From NCBI GenBank assembly GCA_026770025.1, contig JAMXDE010000017.1, positions 620,001 to 684,000 of the forward strand: DNA of 64,000 nt, in the 5' to 3' direction. Within the stretch, counting starts at the first letter, position 1. Each line of letters begins with the position of its first letter. The notes beneath the pieces were generated by a model. That model did no database searches. It was given only the letters and a program-made list of their open reading frames with translations, and had not been told where the DNA came from. A program made the translations under genes and the position numbers. The stretch is from Craspedostauros australis (lineage: Eukaryota > Bacillariophyta > Bacillariophyceae > Mastogloiales > Achnanthaceae). Below are positions 31,481 through 45,379 of this stretch, piece after piece.

Positions 31481-32457
31481 TATGTACATCTGGCCAGAAC
31501 ACGATATTCAGTGGTGCTGAATATTCACAGTCATATGAATCACCAAATTGGACCGCAGAACCTCTATATATGCAATGACGGCCTGTAACCACTCGGAACG
31601 CACCCATGGGGGACCATACCATGGCCCACCATCGTTGATTTGCTCGCGCATTGATCATTCCTATGTACATCTGGCCAGAACACGATATACATTGCCTCTG
31701 AATATTCACCATCATATGAATCACCAAATTTGACCGGAGGACGCCTTAACTATGCATTGGCGACCTATAACCACTTGGAACGCACCCATGGGGGACCATA
31801 CCATGGCCCACCATCGTTTGTTTGCTCGCGGATCGATCATTCCTATGCACTTCTAGCCAGAACACGATATTCAGTGTTGCCGAATATTCACAGTCATATG
31901 AATCACCAAATTTGACCGGAGGACCCCATAAATATGCAATGATGGCCTATAGCCACTCGGAACGCACCCATTGGGGACCATACCATGGCCCACCATCGTT
32001 GATTTGCTCGCGCATTGATCATTCCTATGCAATTCTGGCCAGAACACGATATACATTGCCTCTGAATATTCACAGTCATATGAATCACCAAATTGGACGG
32101 AGAGACCTCTAAATATGCAATGACGGCCTATAACCACTCGGAACGCACCCATTGGGGACCATACCATCGTCCCCCATTGTTGGTTTGCTCGCGCATTGAC
32201 CATTCCTATGTACATCTAGCCAGAACACGATATTCAGTGGTGCTGAATATTCACCATCATATGAATCACCAACTTTGACCGCAGAACCTCTAAATATGCA
32301 ATGGCGGTCTATCACCACTCGGAACGCACCCATTGGGGACCATACCATGGCCCACCATCGTTGCCTTGCTCGCGTATTGATCATTCCTATGTACATCTGG
32401 CCAGAACACGATATTCAGTGGTGCTGAATATTCACAGTCATATGAATCACCAAATTT

Positions 32458-33183
32458 GACCGGAGGACCCCATAAATATGCAATGATGGCCTATAACCAC
32501 TTGGAACACACCCATGGGGGACCATACCATGGCCCACCATTGTTGGTTTGCTCGCGCATTGATCATTTGTATGTACATCTGTCCAGAACACGATATTCAG
32601 TGGCGCTGAATATTCACCATCATATGAATCACCAAAATTGACCGCAGAACCTCTATATATGCAATGGCGGTCTATAACCACTTGGAACGCACCCATTGGG
32701 GACCATACCATCGTCCCCCATCGTTGGTTTGATCGCGTATTGATCATTCCTATGTACATCTGGCCAGAACACGATATTCAGTGTTGCTGAATATTCACCA
32801 TCATATGAATCACCAACTTTGACCGGAGGACCCCATAAATATGCAATGATGGCCTATAACCACTCGGAACACACCCATGGGGGACCATACCATGGCCCAC
32901 CATTGTTGGTTTGCTCGCGCATTGATCATTTGTATGTACATCTGTCCAGAACACGATATTCAGTGGCGCTGAATATTCACCATCATATGAATCACCAAAA
33001 TTGACCGCAGAACCTCTATATATGCAATGGCGGTCTATAACCACTTGGAACGCACCCATTGGGGACCATACCATCGTCCCCCATCGTTGGTTTGATCGCG
33101 TATTGATCATTCCTATGTACATCTGGCCAGAACACGATGTTCAGTGGTGCTGAATATTCACCATCATATGAATCACCAACTTT
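32458..33183 (+). repeat. Two-monomer (363-bp) higher-order repeat, 2 copies
   Basis: A dimer made of the GGACCCCATAAATATGC monomer and the AACCTCTATATATGC monomer (with GGTTTGATCGCGTATTG) repeats at 363 bp with only a few differences. The first monomer type recurs singly near 33183, 33910 and 39890. Confidence 0.8.
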
Positions 33184-36100
33184 GACCGGAGGACCCCATA
33201 AATATGCAATGATGGCCTATAACCACTCGGAACACACCCATGGGGGACCATACCATGGCCCACCATTGTTGGTTTGCTCGCGTATTGATCATTCCTATGC
33301 ACTTCTGGCCAGAACACGATATTCAGTGTTGCTGAATATTCAACTTCATGTGTATCACGAAATTGGACCGGAGGACGCCTTAAATATGTAATTACGGCCT
33401 ATAACCACTTGGAACGCGCCCATTGGGGACCATATCATCGTCCCCCATCGTTGGTTTGCCCGCGCATTGATCATTCCTATGTACATCTGGCCAGAACACG
33501 ATATTCAGTGGCGCTGAATATTCACAGTCATATGAATCACCAAATATGACCGGAGGATCCTATAAATACGTAATTACGACCAATAACCACTCGGAACACA
33601 CCCATGGGGGACCATACCATGGCCCACCATCGTTGGTTTGCTCGCGCATTGATCATTCCTATGTACATCTAGCCAGAACACGATATTCAGTGGTGCTGAA
33701 TATTCAACTTCATGTGTGTGACGAAATTGGACGGAGGCACGCTTAAATATGCAATGACGGTCTATAACCACTCGGAATACACCCATGGGGGACCATACCA
33801 TCGCCTACCATCGTTGGTTTGCTCGCGGATCGATCATTCCTATGTACATCTGGCCAGAACACGATATTCAGTGGTGCTGAATATTCACCATCATATGAAT
33901 CACCAACTTTGACCGGAGGACCCCATAAATATGCAATGATGGCCTATAACCACTCGGAACACACCCATGGGGGACCATACCATGGCCCACCATTGTTGGT
34001 TTGCTCGCGTATTGATCATTCCTATGCACTTCTGTCCAGAACACGATATTCAGTGGCGCTGAATATTCAACTTCATGTGTATCACCAAATTGGACGGAGT
34101 GACCTCTAAATATGTAATTACGACCTATAACCACTCGTAACGCACCCATTGGAGACCATACCATCGTCGCCCATTGTTGGTTTGCTCGCGCATTGATCAT
34201 TCCTATGCACTTCTGGCCAGAACACGATATTCAGTGTTGCTGAATATTCACAGTCATATGAATCACGAAATTTGACCGGAGGACCCCATAAATATGCAAT
34301 GACGATCTATAACCACTCGGAACGCACCCATGGGGGACCATACCATGGCCCACCATCGTTGGTTTGCTTGCGGACCCATCATTTGTATGCACTTCTGTCC
34401 AGAACACGATATTCAGCGGTGCTGAATATTCACTGTCATATGTATCACCAAATTGGACGGAGTGACCTCTAAATATACGATTACGGCCTATAACCACTTG
34501 GAACGCACCCATTGGGGACCATACCATCGTCCCCCATCGTTGGTTTGCCCGCGAATTGATCATTCCTATGTACATCTAGCCAGAACACGATATTCAGTGG
34601 TGCTGAATATTCACCATCATATGAATCACCAAATTTGACCGCAGAACCCCTAAATATGCAATGACGGTCTATAACCACTCGGAACGCACCCATTGGGGAC
34701 CACATCATCGTCCGCCATCGTTGCCTTGCTCGCGCATTGATCATTCCTATGTACATCTGTCCAGAACACGATATTCAGTGTTGCTGAATATTCACTGTCA
34801 TATGTATCACGAAATTGGACGGAGAGACCTCTAAATATGCAATGACGGTCTATAACCACTCGGAACGCACCCATCGGGGACCATACCATGGCCCACCATC
34901 GTTGGTTTGCTTGCGGACCCATCATTTGTATGCACTTCTGGCCAGAACACGATATACATTGCCTCTGAATATTCACAGTCATATGTATCACCAAATTGGA
35001 CGGAGTGACCTCTAAATATGTAATTATGGCCTATAACCACTCGGAACGCACCCATGGGGGACCATATCATCGCCCGCAATCGTTGGTTTGCTCGCGCGTT
35101 GATCATTCCTATGTACATCTGGCCAGAACACGATATTCAGTGGTGCTGAATATTCACCTTCATTTGAATCACCAATTTTGACCGCAGGATCCCATAAATA
35201 TGTAATTACGGTCTATAACCACTCGGAACGCACCCATCGGGGACCATACCATGGCTCAACATCGTTGGTTTGCCCGCGCATTGATCCTTTACATGTGCAT
35301 CTGGCCAGAACACGATATACATTGCCTCTGAATATTCACTGTCATATGTACCACGAAATTGGACGGAGAGACCTCTAAATATGTAATTACGGCCTATAAC
35401 CACTCGGAACGCACCCATGGGGGACCATACCATGGCTCAACATCGTTGGTTTGCTCGCGCATTGATCCTTTACATGTACATCTGGCCAGAACACGATATT
35501 CAGTGGCGCTGAATATTCACAGTCATATGTATCACCAAATTTGACCGGAGGACCCTTTAAATATGCATTGGCGACCTATATTCACTCGGAACGCACCCAT
35601 GGGGGACCATACCATGGCCCACCATCGTTAGTTTGCTCGCGGATCGATTCTTTACATGTACATCTGGCCAGAACACGATATTCAGTGTTGCTGAATATTC
35701 ACTGTCATATGTATCACCAAATTGGACGGAGTGACCTCTCAATATGCAATGACGGTCTATAACCACTCGGAACGCACCCATGGGGGACCATACCATGGCC
35801 CAATATCGTTGGTTTGCTCGCGGATCGATCATTCCTATGTACATCTGGCCAGAACACGATATTCAGTGGTGCTGAATATTCTACTTCATGTGTGTGACCC
35901 AATTTGACCGGAGTCACGCTTAATTATGCAATGACGGTCTATAACCACTTGGAACACACCCATCGGGGACCATACCATGGCCCACCAGCGTTGATTTTCT
36001 CGCGCATTGATCCTTTACATGTACATCTGGCCAGAACATGATATTCACTGGCGCTGAATATTCACAGTCATATGTATCACCAAATTTGACCGCAGAACCC

Positions 36101-37646
36101 CTAAATATGTAATTACGGCCTATAACCACTTGGAATGCACCCATTGGGGACCATACCATGGCCCACTATCGTTGGTTTGCTCGCGCATTGATCCTTTCCA
36201 TGTACATCTGGCCAGAACACGATATTCAGTGGTGCTGAATATTCAACTTCATATGAATCACCAATTTTGACCGAAGGACGCCTTAAATATGCAATGACGG
36301 CCTATAACCACTCGGAACGCACCCATTGGGGACCACATCATCGTCCGCCATCGTTGCCTTGCTCGCGCATTGATCATTCCGATGTACATCTGGCCAGAAC
36401 ATGATATTCAGTGTTGCTGAATATTCACAGTCATATGTATCACCAAATTTGACCGCAGAACCCCTAAATATGTAATTACGGCCTATAACCACTTGGAATG
36501 CACCCATTGGGGACCATACCATGGCCTACTATCGTTGGTTTGCTTGCGAATCGATCCTTTACATGCACTTCTGGCCAGAACACGATATTCAGTAGTGCTG
36601 AATATTCACAGTCATATGTATCACCAAATTTGACCGCAGAACCCCTAAATATGTAATTACGGCCTATAACCACTCGGAACGCACCCATTGGGGACCATAC
36701 CATCGCCCACAATCGTTGGTTTGCTCGCGCATTGATCCTTTACATGTACATCTGGCCAGAACACGATATTCAGTGGCGCTGAATATTCACTGTCATATGT
36801 ATCACCAAATTTGACCGGAGGATCCCTTAAATATGCATTGGCGACCTATAATCACTTGGAACGCACCCATGGGGGACCATACCATGGCCCACCATCGTTG
36901 ATTTGCTCGCGCATTGATCATTCCTATGTACATCTGGCCAGAACACGATATTCAGTGGTGCTGAATATTCACAGTCATATGAATCACCAATTTTGACCGG
37001 AGGACGCCTAAATATGCAATGGCGGCCTATAACCACTTGGAACGCACCCATCGGGGACCATACCATGGCCCACTATCGTTGGTATGCTCGCGCATTGATC
37101 CTTTACATGTACATCTGGCCAGAACACGATATTCAGTGGCGCTGAATATTCACTGTCATATGAATCACCAACTTTGACCGCAGAACCTCTAAATATGCAA
37201 TGGCGGTCTATCACCACTCGGAACGCACTCATTGGGGACCATACCATGGCCCACCATCGTTGCCTTGCTCGCGTATTGATCATTCCTATGTACATCTGGC
37301 CAGAACACGATATTCAGTGGTGCTGAATATTCACAGTCATATGAATCACCAATTTTGACCGGAGGACGCCTAAATATGCAATGGCGGCCTATAACCACTT
37401 GGAACGCACCCATCGGGGACCATACCATGGCCCACTATCGTTGGTATGCTCGCGCATTGATCCTTTACATGTACATCTGGCCAGAACATGATATTCAGTG
37501 TTGCTGAATATTCACTGTCATGTGTATCACGAAATTGGACGGAGAGACCTCTAAATATGTAATTACGGCCTATAACCACTCGGAACGCACCCATCAGGGA
37601 CCATACCATGGCTCAACGTCGTTGGTTTGCTCGCGCATTGATGATT

Positions 37647-39850
37647 CCTATGTACATCTGGCCAGAACATGATATTCAGTGGCGCTGAATATTCAACTTC
37701 GCGTGTATCACCAAATTTGACCGGAGGGACCTCTAACTATGTAATTACGGCCTATAACCACTTGGAACGCACCCATCGGGGACCATACCATGGCCCGCCA
37801 GCGTTGGTTTGCTTGCGGATCGATGATTTGTATGCACATCTGGCCAGAACACGATATTCAGTGTTGCTGAATATTCACAGTCATATGAATCACCAATTTT
37901 GACCGGAGGACGCCTAAATATGCATTGGCGACCTATAACCACTCGGAACGCACCCATGGAGGACCATGCCATGGCCCACTATCGTTGGTGCGCTTGCGGA
38001 TCGATCATTCCTATGCACTTCTAGCCAGAACACGATATTCAGTGTTGGTGAATATTCAACTTCATGTGTGTGACGAAATTTGACCGCAGAACCCCTAAAT
38101 ATGCAAATACGGCATATAACCACTCGGAACGCACCCATTGGGGACCATGCCATGGCCCACTATCGTTGGTTTGCTCGCGGATCGATCATTCCTATGTACA
38201 TCTGGCCAGAACATGATATTCAGTGGCGCTGAATATTCAACTTCGCGTGTATCACCAAATTTGACCGGAGGGACCTCTAACTATGTAATTACGGCCTATA
38301 ACCACTTGGAACGCACCCATCGGGGACCATACCATGGCCCGCCAGCGTTGGTTTGCTTGCGGATCGATGATTTGTATGCACATCTGGCCAGAACACGATA
38401 TTCAGTGTTGCTGAATATTCACAGTCATATGAATCACCAATTTTGACCGGAGGACGCCTAAATATGCATTGGCGACCTATAACCACTCGGAACGCACCCA
38501 TGGAGGACCATGCCATGGCCCACTATCGTTGGTGCGCTTGCGGATCGATCATTCCTATGCACTTCTAGCCAGAACACGATATTCAGTGTTGGTGAATATT
38601 CAACTTCATGTGTGTGACGAAATTTGACCGCAGAACCCCTAAATATGCAAATACGGCATATAACCACTCGGAACGCACCCATTGGGGACCATGCCATGGC
38701 CCACTATCGTTGGTTTGCTCGCGGATCGATCATTCCTATGTACATCTGGCCAGAACATGATATTCAGTGGCGCTGAATATTCAACTTCGCGTGTATCACC
38801 AAATTTGACCGGAGGGACCTCTAACTATGTAATTACGGCCTATAACCACTTGGAACGCACCCATCGGGGACCATACCATGGCCCGCCAGCGTTGGTTTGC
38901 TTGCGGATCGATGATTTGTATGCACATCTGGCCAGAACACGATATTCAGTGTTGCTGAATATTCACAGTCATATGAATCACCAATTTTGACCGGAGGACG
39001 CCTAAATATGCATTGGCGACCTATAACCACTCGGAACGCACCCATGGAGGACCATGCCATGGCCCACTATCGTTGGTGCGCTTGCGGATCGATCATTCCT
39101 ATGCACTTCTAGCCAGAACACGATATTCAGTGTTGGTGAATATTCAACTTCATGTGTGTGACGAAATTTGACCGCAGAACCCCTAAATATGCAAATACGG
39201 CATATAACCACTCGGAACGCACCCATTGGGGACCATACCATCGTCCCCCATCGTTGGTTTGCTCGCGGATCGATCATTCCTATGTACATCTGGCCAGAAC
39301 ATGATATTCAGTGGCGCTGAATATTCAACTTCGCGTGTATCACCAAATTTGACCGGAGGGACCTCTAACTATGTAATTACGGCCTATAACCACTTGGAAC
39401 GCACCCATCGGGGACCATACCATGGCCCGCCAGCGTTGGTTTGCTTGCGGATCGATGATTTGTATGCACATCTGGCCAGAACACGATATTCAGTGTTGCT
39501 GAATATTCACAGTCATATGAATCACCAATTTTGACCGGAGGACGCCTAAATATGCATTGGCGACCTATAACCACTCGGAACGCACCCATGGAGGACCATG
39601 CCATGGCCCACTATCGTTGGTGCGCTTGCGGATCGATCATTCCTATGCACTTCTAGCCAGAACACGATATTCAGTGTTGGTGAATATTCAACTTCATGTG
39701 TGTGACGAAATTTGACCGCAGAACCCCTAAATATGCAAATACGGCATATAACCACTCGGAACGCACCCATTGGGGACCATACCATCGTCCCCCATCGTTG
39801 GTTTGCTCGCGGATCGATCATTCCTATGTACATCTGGCCAGAACACGATA
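37647..39850 (+). repeat. Three-monomer (544-bp) higher-order repeat, 4 copies
   Basis: The diagnostic CTCTAACTATG occurs at 37731, 38275, 38819 and 39363, exactly 544 bp apart, and the three monomers inside each unit differ from each other. Translated frames across the copies are identical over 75 residues. Copies one and two end with CCATGCCATGGCCCACTATC, copies three and four with CCATACCATCGTCCCCCATC, so the block grew in at least two steps. Near-identity against divergent neighbours marks the youngest part of the array. Confidence 0.92.
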
Positions 39851-41471
39851 TTCAGTGGTGCTGAATATTCACAGTCATATGAATCACCAACTTTGACCGG
39901 AGGACCCCATAAATATGCAATGATGGCCTATAACCACTCGGAACACACCCATGGGGGACCATACCATGGCCCACCATCGTTGGTTTGCTCGCGCATTGAT
40001 CATTCCTATGCACTTCTGGCCAGAACACGATATTCAGTGTTGCTGAATATTCACAGTCATATGAATCACGAAATTGGACCGGAGGACGCCTTAAATATGT
40101 AATTACGGCCTATAACCACTCGGAACGCACCCACCGAGGACTATACCGTCGCCCACTATCGTTGGTTTGCTCGCGCATTGATCCTTTACATGTACATCTG
40201 GCCAGAACACGATAATCAGTGGTGCTGAATATTCAACTTCATGTGTGTGACGAAATTGGACCGGAGGACGCCTTAAATATGCAATGACGGTCTATAACCA
40301 CTCGGAACGCACCCATTGGGGACCATACCATGGCCCACCAGCGTTGGTTTGCTCGCGCATTGATGATGCCTGTACACATCTGACCAGAACACGATATTCA
40401 GTGGCGCTGAATTTCCAACTTCGCGTGTATCACCAAATTGGACCGGAGTGACCCCTAAATATGTAATTACGGCATATAACCACTCGGAACGCACCCAACG
40501 AGGACTATACCGTCGCCCACTATCGTTGGTTTGCTCGCGCATTGATCATTCCTATGCACTTCTGGCCAGAACACGATATTCAGTGGCGCTGAATATTCAA
40601 CTTCGCGTGTATCACCAAATTTGACCGGAGGACCCTTTAAATATGCATTGGCGACCTATAACCACTCGGAACGCACCCACCGAGGACTATACCGTCGCCC
40701 ACCATCGTTGGTTTGCTCGCGCATTGATGATGCCTGTACACATCTGACCAGAACACGATATTCAGTGGCGCTGAATTTCCAACTTCGCGTGTATCACCAA
40801 ATTGGACCGGAGGGACCTCTAAATATGTAATTACGGTCTATAACAACTTGGAACGCACCCATTGGGGACCATACCATCGCCCACCATCGTTGGTTTGCTC
40901 GCGCATTGATCATTCCTATGCACTTCTGGCCAGAACACGATATTCAGTGGCGCTGAATATTCAACTTCGCGTGTATCACCAAATTTGACCGGAGGACCCT
41001 TTAAATATGCATTGGCGACCTATAACCACTCGGAACGCACCCATGAGGGACCATACCATGGCCCACCATCGTTGGTTTGCTCGCGCATTGATCATTCCTA
41101 TACACATCTGGCAAGAACACGATATACAGTGGTGCTGAATATTCACAGTCATATGTATCACCAAATTGGACGGAGAGACCCCTAAATATGCATTGGCGAC
41201 CTATAACCACTTGGAACGTACCCATGAGGGACCATACCATGGCCTACCATCGTTGGTGCGCTCGCGGATCGATCCTTTACATGTACATCTGGCCAGAACA
41301 TGATATTCAGTGTTGCTGAATATTCACAGTCATATGTATCACCAAATATGACCGGAGTGACCTCTAAATATGTAATTACGGCCTGTAACCACTCGGAACG
41401 CACCCATTGGGGACCATACCATGGCCCACCATCGTTGGTTTGCTCGCGCATTGATCATTTACATGCAAGTC

Positions 41472-42561
41472 TAGAGAGACACATTGGAATGTTTGGTGGA
41501 GCCGGGCCAGTGTTGTCATTGAGCCAATTTCTGCACAATGTTACCAATTTCCGCCACTAGCACTATGCCCCGGACGGCTTAAACTATTATTCCCACCATT
41601 GAGTCTGCTGGTGCCTTCGGCATGCCTTTTCATCTCACCCTATCGTAGCATACATCATGCGTATAGAGCCTGTGTTCACGTCATTCGTGCACGGTCCAAG
41701 CGTTTCAAAATCCGCTCGTAGCATTCAAGATGTGTGAACGAACGATTTATCAACTTCATAAACAGTCCCAAGCATGATCAAACCATGTGGCTTTGACGCG
41801 ACGGAACGCACACGCTAATATATCGAGCTTAGAGATATTCAGGGTGACTGAATCGTATCGTGTTTGGTGCGCGTCTGTCTGTCTGGTTGCGAAGTACGTT
41901 TCGAACAAAACGCAAATGGAAATTCGAAGTTTTCGAAGTCATGCCAGTCTATTTTTACGGTTTGGCCAAACTGCTAAAAAGAGAGTCTGTCGCAGTACAT
42001 GCTCATGATTGAGCGTTTTGGTTGTGTGCCACGTCATTTTATCTCGGACTAACTATGGGTTCTTCATGAGATACTATGATTGAGGTTGGAGTTACGGCCG
42101 ATACCACGAAGGCATGGTACTTTTCGAAGTGTTGACCCGAAACTTCGAAAAGAAGAGAATGCTCAATTCATGTACCGGATGTGGAAATGGGCCTCCCTTG
42201 CGATGTGGTGTGGCGTGGCGTGAGGTGGACACGTTCCACAGAAGTCCAGTGTTCACTGACCACACTGTTCGGAAACGTCATCTCTCACGTCCACACGCTG
42301 TGACGAAGAAAGCCCCCTCTTTGGATCTGTTCACTTCTCCGATCTCCTCACAAAATCGAAACTTCTGTTGGCAACAAAACGAGAAGACCACCAGCAACAA
42401 CAACCGCAACAACCACAACATCATCCACCATCCACCATCCACCACCTGCACCTGCACCTGTACCTCCACCATCAACAGAAACAGCAACTCCGATTGCAGC
42501 TCATCATAAATCTTGCAGACGTGAGCATCACATTCATCAGTTCATCTCCATCATCTTCATC
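41472..42561. other. Intergenic, no gene recognised
   Basis: The satellite ends abruptly inside a monomer at about 41471. The rest is unique sequence with the CA-rich leader of paralog C in the last 200 bases. Confidence 0.5.
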
Positions 42562-43560
42562 ATGATCTTCGCACGAGCAAACCAACACAACCAACACAAC
42601 CAACACAGCAACACCTTCCATGCCAACACCGCCACAATGACAAACATGGAGCCTGTTTGCATGTCGCACGCCGATGAGGCCAACGACATCCACCTCCAGC
42701 ACTACATCGCAACGAACAACGCAGCAGCGGTTGCCATCGACGATGGCCGCTACGAGGATGCCATTTACGGATTCTCCGCCAGCCTCAGCTCTACCAAGGA
42801 TCTGCTGCAAGGCCTCTCCGGTTGTCACTGCCTTGGCGATGACAAGGTCTTCGGCTCCGGCATGAACCTCGACGAATGCATGATGGCCCGCAGCCAGCCC
42901 ACGAGGAACCGCAGGAAGCGAAGACGCTGCCTCTCCGCATCCCTTTCCTCGTCCAATCACTCGACGTCATCAACATCGTCGTCGGCGTTGATGGAATCCA
43001 TTTCGCCGACATCGCCGCCGCCATCACCCGCTACGCTGGCGCCAACGTCGCGTCGCGTGGGAGCAGCGTCGGAGTCGGCGACAGCACCCACGCCATTCCT
43101 CTACGCGTCCCCGATCGAATTGCCGCACAGCCTCATCCAATCACGACGAACTGGAATGCTCATCTCCGTTATTTCCATTTTCAACCTCGCGCTGTCATAT
43201 CAACTCTGCGCCATGCAAAAGCTGCAACAACAGCAGCAGCAGCAGCAGCAGATCACTCTCATGCTCGGGAAGGCCACCAGCTTGTACGAGCTCGCCTACA
43301 CGTTGGTGGAGAGAGAGAACCTGGCAAGGGGTGCCACTTTCTTCAGCATGGCCATCATCAACAACCTCGGCATGATCCATCAAGCCATGGGACGCGAATG
43401 CAAGGCAAACAAGTGCTTTGGGCATCTCCTGTCCACCATCATGGCCATGGTGTACCACGGATGCACCGGCGCTAAGCGCATCGCACCATCAGAACTCGAA
43501 GGTTTCCTCCGCAACACGTCCTACCTCGTCTCTCGCAACGAGGCCGCCCCAGCCGCGTAA
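42562..43560 (+). CDS. TPR-like paralog C, lineage-specific family
   Basis: The protein is 332 residues; MTNMEPV at 42637 or MEPVCMSH at 42646 are equally plausible starts. It has the TPR-like pair VAIDDGRYEDAIYGFSASL, then LDECM, a basic RNRRKRRR stretch, a Ser/Thr/Pro linker of about 70 residues, FLYASPIELP, SIFNLALSYQL, a pure Gln run (CAG/CAA codons at about 43221-43250), LYELAYTL, MAIINNLGMIH...GR, CFGHLLST and the end LEGFLRNTSYLVSRN with APAA. It differs from the others in having MAMVYHG where they have VFLIDQ. It is convergent with paralog D. Function unknown. Confidence 0.85.
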   Translation: MIFARANQHNQHNQHSNTFHANTATMTNMEPVCMSHADEANDIHLQHYIATNNAAAVAIDDGRYEDAIYGFSASLSSTKDLLQGLSGCHCLGDDKVFGSGMNLDECMMARSQPTRNRRKRRRCLSASLSSSNHSTSSTSSSALMESISPTSPPPSPATLAPTSRRVGAASESATAPTPFLYASPIELPHSLIQSRRTGMLISVISIFNLALSYQLCAMQKLQQQQQQQQQITLMLGKATSLYELAYTLVERENLARGATFFSMAIINNLGMIHQAMGRECKANKCFGHLLSTIMAMVYHGCTGAKRIAPSELEGFLRNTSYLVSRNEAAPAA

Positions 43561-45379
43561 AGCAGGCCCGCACCGCACGACTTCGCCTCCGAGATGAGCA
43601 TCAAACGACTCGTGCAAACTCTTACATACGCAGAAGGAGGAAATTTGTGCTCATAGCTATCTCCGCGCCATTTGGCCATCATGTGATCGTCGTCGATTCA
43701 GATCAACAGACACGACCGCATGCGGAGATGTCGCAGGCCGAGACGAAGAACGCGCTGAACTTCAGCAGACGTCAATTGTCCTTCCGCGGATTCACACTCA
43801 CCAAAAGATCGCAAACGACATCAACACGAGCCATGTAACATCATAGTATTCTCAACTAACCACCAAGCATGGTCATTTTCTCACATGACACAGAGTGGCA
43901 GGTCGGTACTCGTACCGCACTTCTGCACCAGCGTTCGCAATCGGGCATCCGCCACACACGCGAGGCTACGTTTACAATCGCAAGCGCACACCCTCGTACG
44001 GTCTGCACCAATGCTGGTGCGAATGCAACCGCAACTGCAACTGCAGCCACCGCGGAACCCCAGACTGAAATCAACTATAGATAAACAAAGCACTATTTTA
44101 AACCAAAGCCGAAAACCCAATCCAAACCACCGAGTCAAACCACCGAGTCAAGCCAACGCAATCCATGTCAAATCAACCCAGGTCAAGCGCATCTGCGTTG
44201 ATTCAAAACGAAGGCAAGGAGCACGTCGGCCCCACCAGGGAGGCGGTCGGTGCAGGTCAGGTGTGCACGAAACGAAATCAAAAGAGGCGACGCGACAACA
44301 GCGCCGTGACGCTGACGTTCGCAACACGCGGCTGATCGCAAACACTGGTAATCAGCCACCTTCACGACGAACAACACGCATTCCCCCGTTGTTATTTTGT
44401 TCTTCCGTTCTTGTTCCCTTGTTGTTCCCTTGTTGTTCCACGATCGTGTTCTTCACACCCAAAGGCTGCGTTTCCTCTTCGTCATACGTGATCGGAGAAA
44501 CACAATGCCGAAGCTGAATCGGATTGCGGGACTGGGCGCAACTTGAACAAGGATAAATACTCCGCTTCGTCATTGATTGAATCGTGGAACGGGAATCGTG
44601 GTGAAGAGAATGACAGCGGGGTTTCGCTCGGCAAAACATGACAAAGAATACAAGACAAGTCACAATTTGACCAAAGACACTGCTGGGTGACAACAGCGAA
44701 CATGATGTCATGCCACATCAAGTGGTCCTCGCGTGGTGCATGCCACAACTGCAGCTCTGCGGCAGCACATCACGGAGTAAGAGCGAAATCGAAAGCGAGA
44801 AGGATAGCGACGGTGGCAGCGATAGCAGCGGCGATAGAGCGGCTCTACACAACCGAGCATGCGACGGAGATGGATTTGGTCTCTCGAGACGGTGCCCGTC
44901 AGACTGGTGAGACGGGAAATTGCTGAACGCGATTGGTGCGATACGAGCTCGGCGCAACCCCAAGTCCAAACCAAGCAGCGGAATCCGTCGCCGGGTCCGG
45001 TCGATGTCCACATCTTCCCGAAGCCGTTGTCATTCGTATGATAGTATATGGCGCACTGCTATCACCAATGCCGTCAACGGTACCGATCTTCGCTCAGACT
45101 GCAACTTCTGTTGCGCACGTCGTCCGTCAGCACGCTTTGCCTTTGTCTTTTGTCGATCACAATTCGCTCTTCACATCACCCATCTTCTTCCAACACCCAG
45201 ATCGTCGCCGAATACAGCTGGCAGTCACGAGTTGGCATTGGTAGCTCCGCTTGGTTTGGCTTCGCACCAGCAGCTCAGAGAACGAGGATGAGTATGATTT
45301 CTATTTCTGCGGTCTCTATTCGTTTATTGCCACGTTACTTCTTCAGGTGATGCTTATTCTTGGACGTTGTCGCTTCGTC
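43561..45379. other. Convergent intergenic region, no gene recognised
   Basis: 1.8 kb between the 3' ends of paralogs C and D. Short overlapping ORFs only; short direct repeats such as CAAACCACCGAGT near 44120-44150. Confidence 0.45.

Larger units (their letters stand above)
29184..41471 (+). repeat. 181/182-bp satellite array, about 68 monomers
   Basis: Head-to-tail monomers of 181 or 182 bp fill 12.3 kb without interruption or inversion. Each runs: CAAATTTGACCGGAGGA-type start, AAATATG, YCTATAACCACTYGGAACGC, CCATACCATGGCCCACC, TTGGTTTGCTCGCGCATTGA, CATTCCTATGTACATCTGGC, CAGAACACGATATTCAG, a 5-base spacer, CTGAATATTCA, then CATATGAATCAC. Almost every monomer holds the palindrome ATATTCAG-N5-CTGAATAT. 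Six-base palindromes are dense (CATATG, CCATGG, TGATCA, TGTACA, TGGCCA, AATATT). Monomers differ at recurrent positions, as if built from a limited set of variants. ORFs of 60-114 codons on both strands are by-products of the period and show no coding pressure. A centromeric or heterochromatic role is possible but not shown. Confidence 0.97.

Noticed and set aside
29184..41471. CRISPR-like array
   Set aside because: The repeats are contiguous 181/182-bp monomers with no unique spacers, in eukaryotic DNA.
29373..41560. Dozens of 60-114-codon ORFs on both strands in the satellite
   Set aside because: They recur with the 181/182-bp period, exist on both strands at once and follow monomer variants; the period is not a multiple of three, so frames shift between monomers. 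They reflect the repeat, not genes.
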